Shown here: in pieces, positions 58,643 through 64,000 of the stretch
Layout of the letters: each line of letters opens with the position of its first letter
How positions within the stretch are numbered: position 1 is the first letter of the stretch
Assembly (NCBI RefSeq): GCF_029873635.1
Contig: NC_080418.1
Coordinates: forward strand, 10,802,062 to 10,866,061
Origin: Malania oleifera
Lineage: Eukaryota > Streptophyta > Magnoliopsida > Santalales > Ximeniaceae
Direction: 5' to 3'
Length of the DNA stretch: 64,000 nucleotides
The notes under the pieces: model-generated
The model's input: only the letters and a program-made list of their open reading frames with translations
What the model was told of the DNA's origin: nothing
The model's database searches: none
Position numbers and translations under genes: made by a program

Positions 58643-59991
58643 TGTTAGACCAAATAGTTAAAGGTCTTTCATTCCTACAATGTTTTGATGTTATCAACCC
58701 ATTAGCTGCTCTCAAGGTCACTAACGTTTCTCTAAGATATGTTTCAGGTATACAGAATGGCATGTGAACCAACAAACAGTCAAAACAACTCATGTCATGA
58801 CCAGAAGCACAAGTCTCTCAAAACATTCATGAATAATACAACAAATGTACAAAAGTCATCTGAAAAATGAGTGTGTAAAATAAGAGAGATATCATCTTGT
58901 AAATATCTTGTACATAAAGTGAAACTCAATACTAAGAGCAAGAAAGGGGCGTATCACACACACACAACAAAATACTTGTAAAGTCATTTTTAAGTATATA
59001 AAGAAACCCCCAAACGAACAAGAACCTTCTTAGAAACTTAAAAGGACAAAAATTTAAGAAGGAGGATCTCGTCGACGAACACAGGGTTCTCGTCTATGAA
59101 AAGATACCGAGGGGCATTTGAATTCAGAACCACAACTCGTCGACGAACACATGGCGTCGTCGATGAATTACATAAAGGACTCGTCGATGAACACAGGGTC
59201 TCGTCGACGAAAATATACCAAGAGGTACCTGAATTCAGAACCAGCAACTCATCGACGAACATAAGGCTTCGTCGACAAAATTGCTGAAGAGCTCGTCGAT
59301 GAACACAAGGCTTCGTCGACGAACGTCGGGCAGCAGCGAACATTAAATGCTACGAATGGCTATTTTTGAATCTTGTCTTACATTCATAAAATGCCCAACG
59401 GCTCTCCAGTGTTGCTCTCGCCCTCAACACCTAGAGAAATCATATTGAAAGAAGAACATTCATTGGTGTTGTCATCTCTAGGGTTTACTCACAAACTCAC
59501 TTGCCCTCTTCTTGCTACTCTTAGTCTTGCATTCACTCTATTGACAGAGGATTTTGAGTAAGGATTTTTATTGGTTTAACTACCTCAAGGGAGTATTCAA
59601 GCTTACATTTAGTCTTCATCTACCTTTTTGTAAACAAAGTCTCTTTGTGAGCTATTTTTGGGTGTCTCTAAGTGAGCACCTTGTTGAAACTCTTTGTGAG
59701 CTGGTGTGTATTGGCTTCTCTACCTGAAGGAGGATTTTAGTGGATTTTGGGAATCCTTGAGTTGGTCTCAAGGCGTGGACGTAGGCGGGGTGCCGAACCA
59801 CGTAAATATCAATGTGTTAAGCTTTTCTTCTCTCTTATCTCATTTATATTGTTATTGTGATTTTCTATATTTCCTTTTACACGACAATTTTATGCACTTA
59901 CTCTTGGTAAGATTTTTGTGTTTGTAGAAAGTAAGCACATCACTGAAGAAAGTATATTCACCCCCCCTCTAGACATACTACCAGGCCAACA
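58643..59991 (+). repeat. 3' LTR of the 9.8-kb copia element
   Basis: TGTTAGACC to AGGCCAACA, aligning with the 5' LTR along nearly its whole length and carrying its own palindrome array at 59068-59323. Followed by the target copy TATAT at 59992-59996. Confidence 0.95.
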
Positions 59992-59996
59992 TATAT

Positions 59997-61065
59997 ATAT
60001 ATATATATGATGAAAACTCAAAGATTTAAACCGTGATAAAGCTTTCTCCAAAAACATTCTTCAATAAAAATGTAGGAGAACTTAGAGTTTTGTTTTCAAG
60101 TGATTTTTGCAAAATAAGATATGTCTAAGAAAGCACAAATGCAAATAGGCATTTCAAGCACACCGTATATGAATATAAATATGTGTTCAAGCCCTTTTGA
60201 ATAACTCACAAAATTTCTCCACTAATGATTTTTGAAATGAAAGATGGAGAGGAGAAATTTAATATGTAATACAAAATCTTTCAAGCAATGTACATGAGTT
60301 TATATATGCTCAAGATTTTGTAAAAGCAAATAACCCAGAATGATTTTCTCCTAAGAAGAGTTTTCAAATAAACAAGTAGGAGAAAAAGATGATATTTGAT
60401 AAAAATTTATGCTCAAATAAAAACTTTGAATGATGATCAAAGGTCTCTTTCAAAAGTTTTTTAAAAAAAAAATAAAAGAGAGAGAGTGAATGCTTGCAAG
60501 AATAAAATAATAAAGCACAAATTCTTTTTGGGAGGATTTTTAATATAAGCATTAATTCAAAAATGAGTTATGAAGGGGTATTTATAGTTTTGCTAAATAT
60601 ATAACCGTTTGGGAACACGAAGGGTATTCTTAAATTTGTTTAATTAAAAATTAAACATGTTTTTGCGCTGAAAATTTGTCAAGCCTGAGAGGTTCTGTTA
60701 ATCATGGGCAATGCCGGTCGACTGACCTCAGTCGATTCTGCGGGGCTTCGTGAGTTCGGTCGACTAGGCTTAATAGCTGGTCTACCGGACCAGGAATGCT
60801 GCTCGGCTAAGCATTTTTAATACCAAATAGGTTGGTCGGCCAACCTTTGAAGCTTTGATTAAGGCCGGTCGGTTGGGCCTGTATTGAACTGCTCAAAAGC
60901 AAGGGTTAGTCAATCGAGCTATTAAGGCTTTGAAAGGGTCGGTCAACTAGGCTATGGTGAAATAACATTTTCGCCCTTTTTTGTTTTTCAAAAATCATAT
61001 AAACCTTTTTGTATGATTTTAGTTTTTATGAAAAATGTTTTCTGTGAAAATTTTTGGCCACCTAT
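59997..61065 (-). mobile_element. Right part of the split LTR
   Basis: Continuation of the LTR that starts at 49455. A minus TATA box (TATAAATACCCC) is near 60574-60585. Upstream of it (60710-60960) are repeated GGTCGACT / GGTCGGC units. Its outer end is cut by the next LTR at 61066. Confidence 0.65.
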
Positions 61066-64000
61066 TGTAGAGACCCGAAGAATTATAGTATTAAAATAAT
61101 AAAAGAGGGAGAAAATGAAATTTTAAAGGGGGTCACAGTAGGATCTCGTCGACGAACGCAAAGTGTTCATCGATGAACTCTCTATTTGGCCTCGTCGACG
61201 AAGATAGGTGTATAAATAGCTCTAACTTGGATTTTCAGCGAGAAAATAGCATGCAAATCTCTCTTTTCTCTCTCACTTCGGTCTCCCCACTTTCACTCTA
61301 GGATTTTGGGCTGGTTCTTCGTCAGTTCGACGATTCAAAGCTACCATGTCACCCCTGAGAAGATTCTCTTCTGCTGGAGTGATTTGTAGGTCAGGCCAAC
61401 TTGGGATGTAATACCCCAACCCCGAGGGGCCTGGAATATTATCTTTTTACTATTAATTTACAGCGGAAGCAAATAAACTCAATTTTTATTAAACTAGAGC
61501 ACTAATTATCCATATTACAATCATTTATTTCAAAAAAAGAAAAATTACACAAGCATAAATATCTGACATCATACTAATATTTTTAAGCAAATCTTTATTT
61601 TTCTATCCCCACCTGCATGCTTGCTAAGCCTGATTTCCAACATGCTCTTCAGAGTTATCTGAAATAAAAATATGATTGGAGTGAGACGACGCTCAGTAAG
61701 TAAATAAGATTATTATTAGTGTGTGGCCAAAATGAGTTTTTTTTTTTTCAAATTTTTGTAAAACAATATTTAATACTATAACTTCAAAATTTCTTTTAGA
61801 ATAAATATAAATTTAAAATTTTCTGCATAAAACTTTTGTCATCAATTACAACAATAAAATTTCATAATTATATACTATAACTATTAAATTAAACTTTTAA
61901 TTTTAAAACTGTATAAACATTTAATGATAAATGTACATATACTTTTCCTTATACATTTTCCTTAGATTGTCATTTAAGCACCAAAATGATCCTTTTCACG
62001 TAAACTTACACTTTTCCTTCAAATCATCAGTAACTTTGTACACGTAATTAAATATGTATAAATATATATTATAAAAAAACCACCCTTAGGCCTGTTTGCC
62101 GTAAGTCATGTTTACCTCCATGACTGGGTTGTACGGTCCGAAGACTGGACTTAGCTGGCTGGCCAACCAAACTAAATCAACGTACGTAAACTTTAAGTGA
62201 GATTTTCCTTATTAAGTCCTGGTCCGAAACCAGGTGTGCACTCAGGAGAAATCCACTAACATAAATAATCACTCTGTAAACAGTGTGGGTGCACTCTGAT
62301 CCGTATAAACTTTAAGCTGCGGTACCGAGCATCTGTAACTTTGAACTTTCGTTGCCATAAGGGGTTTTAAAATCATCTTATTATAATTTATGCAATTTAA
62401 AATAATATCGTGAAAATCTCATCTTTACTCATATTTTCATAAAAAATGTAACGTAGAAATAAACTCATGCCACACAATTTTTGTGTTAAAAATATATATA
62501 ATTTTATTTTTGAATAGAAATAAATGCTGAAAATTTACCCGAGGGGATTAGAACATTTCTTAACCCAAAAATAGATGCAAGTATATTAAAGATAGAACTG
62601 GTATAATTAAATACGCGTAAAAATAAACGCATGAAAATTTTGTGGAACTAATTAACATAATTGAAATTTACTTATAAAATAAACTCGGCTATGAATTTTA
62701 AATAAATTAAAAAAACTAACATAATCAAAATTTACTTACCTTCTTCTTTTACCGCGTGCTACGAACACAATAACTATCTTTAAGAAATGAGATCGGAAAA
62801 AGTGGGTGAGTGAGAACTTACTCAAAATTCTCTCTCCACCACATATTCTTTCACTCACTAATCATTCTCTTTCTTGGAAAAATTGTTGTGAAAAATGAAA
62901 GTTGAGAGCTTCCTATTTATAGGAAAATTTTGGGGAAGAAATGGAATTTATAAAAGTGTGGGGAGATGGGTGAAATTATAATTTTTTTAAAAATTAAAGA
63001 ATGGGCAAGGTATGGGTTGAGTATGGGATGGGGATGGAGGCCATGTGGGAGTACTTGCCACCATTCCCATTAAATAAATTTTTAATTAACTACTTACCTA
63101 ATTAATTAATCAATTAGTTAATTAATTATTTTATTATTTTATTATTTTTCTTAATGATTATTATCATTGTTATTACTTTTAAATTATTTTTAGTATTTAT
63201 TTATTTTATTATTTATTTTTGAATTAGAATTAAATTTAAATTTTGAAAACTCATGTAGGCCCCACACAACTTCGAGACCCGAATGGATCCTACATAACTC
63301 AAATAACTCTTATACAATTTTATGCATCCTACATAACTTTGAGACTCGTGTAAACCTCCATACGGTTTCGGGACTCATGTGGGCCCCACACAGTCTTGTG
63401 GGCCCTGCATAGGATACCTATATTATTATTATTTTATCATATATTTCTACAAATTATATCAGTCAAAATATTATTTTATGTACTTATTTACGTATATAAA
63501 CAGTGTCTTGTGGCTCCGGGACTCATGTGGACCCCACATAGTCTTGTAGGGCTCACATATGATACTTATATTATTATCATCTTATTATGTATTTTTACAA
63601 ATTATGTCTGTCAAAACACTATTTTATGTATATATACTTATTTACGTGTACAAACAGTGTCTATCCTGTTTATCCTATGAAATTCCATTTTGACCAGGCC
63701 GACCTCCAGGGAGCGACTGAGCCACAATGGTCTCTGAGCACTCACTTAGACAAGGTATTTCTTAGGCATCAAACATAAGGATCCTACAGAAAAACACTTC
63801 TGTATTGATATTAACTTAATGACTATTTTTATTATTTTATTATTATTGTAGTTTAATTATATATATTTTTGGGTCATCACATGGGAACCATTCCAAAATT
63901 TGGGTAAGTTAGTTAATTTCAGTTTTATTAGGTTTTTGGTGTTTCTGGAATGAGGAGAATATGTTAGAAAAGATAATAATGAAGTTTTGTTGGAAAAATA
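61066..64000 (+). mobile_element. LTR-type element starting at 61066, split by a solo LTR, running off the window
   Basis: It begins TGTAGAGACCCGAAG, like the minus-strand starts of the LTRs at 1789 and 46986. A palindrome group (61143-61202: CTCGTCGACGAACGC, TCATCGATGAAC, CTCGTCGACGAAG) lies immediately before TATAAATA (61211-61218). After the solo LTR the sequence resumes at 63887. The rest is outside the window; no coding part seen. Confidence 0.7.
61407..63881 (-). mobile_element. Solo LTR, 2.5 kb
   Basis: Minus strand TGTGATGACCC (63881) to GGTATTACA (61407). The direct repeat TGGGA flanks it (61402-61406 and 63882-63886). A minus TATA box is in 'cctataaatagg' near 62914-62925. It shares the 'ctcagtaagt' (61692-61702) and 'gggttgtacgg' (62127) blocks with the LTR at 44878-46986, but lacks the GTCGAC array. 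No coding capacity. Confidence 0.92.

Larger units (their letters stand above)
50171..59991 (+). mobile_element. Full-span Ty1/copia element, 9.8 kb, with extra region downstream of pol
   Basis: LTRs 50171-51589 and 58643-59991; target duplication TATAT on both sides. Parts in order: primer-binding site, gag with zinc knuckle CYNCKKIGHSMADC (near 52.49 kb), a second CCHC (CLYCEKKGHVQFIC, near 53.2 kb), protease LDSGCSRHMTGD (53.4 kb), pre-integrase WLWHRRLGHASMDL, integrase, reverse transcriptase with MDVKSAFLNG and YVDDII (55.1-55.8 kb), RNase H (55.85-56.5 kb), a palindrome array, an extra coding region (56.8-58.2 kb), polypurine tract. A long 3' region beyond pol is typical of the SIRE/Maximus lineage; the lineage is an inference. 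It carries several breaks and looks dead. In the first 130 bases the LTRs differ at about six sites, so it is of moderate age. Confidence 0.95.

Overview
The window is nuclear DNA of a eudicot plant, probably woody. Spliced genes have plant-type GT-AG introns and close relatives in Arabidopsis, and the intergenic DNA is AT-rich and packed with nested LTR retrotransposons, LINEs, a SINE and MITE-like repeats. Three host genes can be read with complete exon chains. (1) A mitochondrial AAA+ zinc metalloprotease of the FTSH3/FTSH10 type lies on + from 7134 to 30054. It has eight coding exons and encodes 819 residues. (2) A HAD-fold pyrimidine 5'-nucleotidase-like protein lies on + from 33621 to 35430. 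It also has eight coding exons and encodes 298 residues. (3) UFD1, a CDC48/p97 cofactor subunit, lies on - from 40308 down to 37794 with nine coding exons and 316 residues. Genes 2 and 3 converge.

Layout: 1-1789 is the end of a long minus-strand LTR inserted in a decayed minus-strand Ty1/copia element (1790-5350). After an AT-rich spacer the FTSH gene begins. Its third intron is about 15.25 kb and is filled with a decayed RTE-type LINE, a foldback repeat, an LTR element with both LTRs but a much reduced interior (10496-16762), a better-preserved RTE LINE with a 17-bp target duplication (17301-19071) inside a TIR-flanked segment, a copia fragment and L1-type LINE remnants. Intron 4 carries two tandem duplications, one of which copies the exon 4 splice donor. 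Intron 7 carries a TRIM, and a second TRIM lies at 31.4-31.8 kb. Genes 2 and 3 occupy 32.6-40.8 kb. A run of MITE-like units and a tRNA-derived SINE follow at 41.0-42.8 kb.

From 43.7 kb to the end the DNA is a stack of LTR insertions: a copia element (43724 to about 49454) interrupted by a 138-bp inverted-repeat element and two solo LTRs; a partial LTR split by a full-span 9.8-kb copia element (50171-59991); and a further LTR split by another solo LTR (61407-63881). Target-site duplications allow the order of insertion to be read.

The most striking signal is a set of short GTCGAC-like palindromes, usually in pairs 20-21 bp apart. They lie just upstream of the TATA boxes in LTRs of several families that otherwise look unrelated. 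In the 9.8-kb element the same paired array also occurs inside the element, directly in front of an extra open reading frame downstream of pol. A second element (10.5-16.8 kb) shows the same arrangement with its own different motif. This suggests a second, internal promoter for the extra reading frame. All coordinates and alignments were made by eye; no database search was run.
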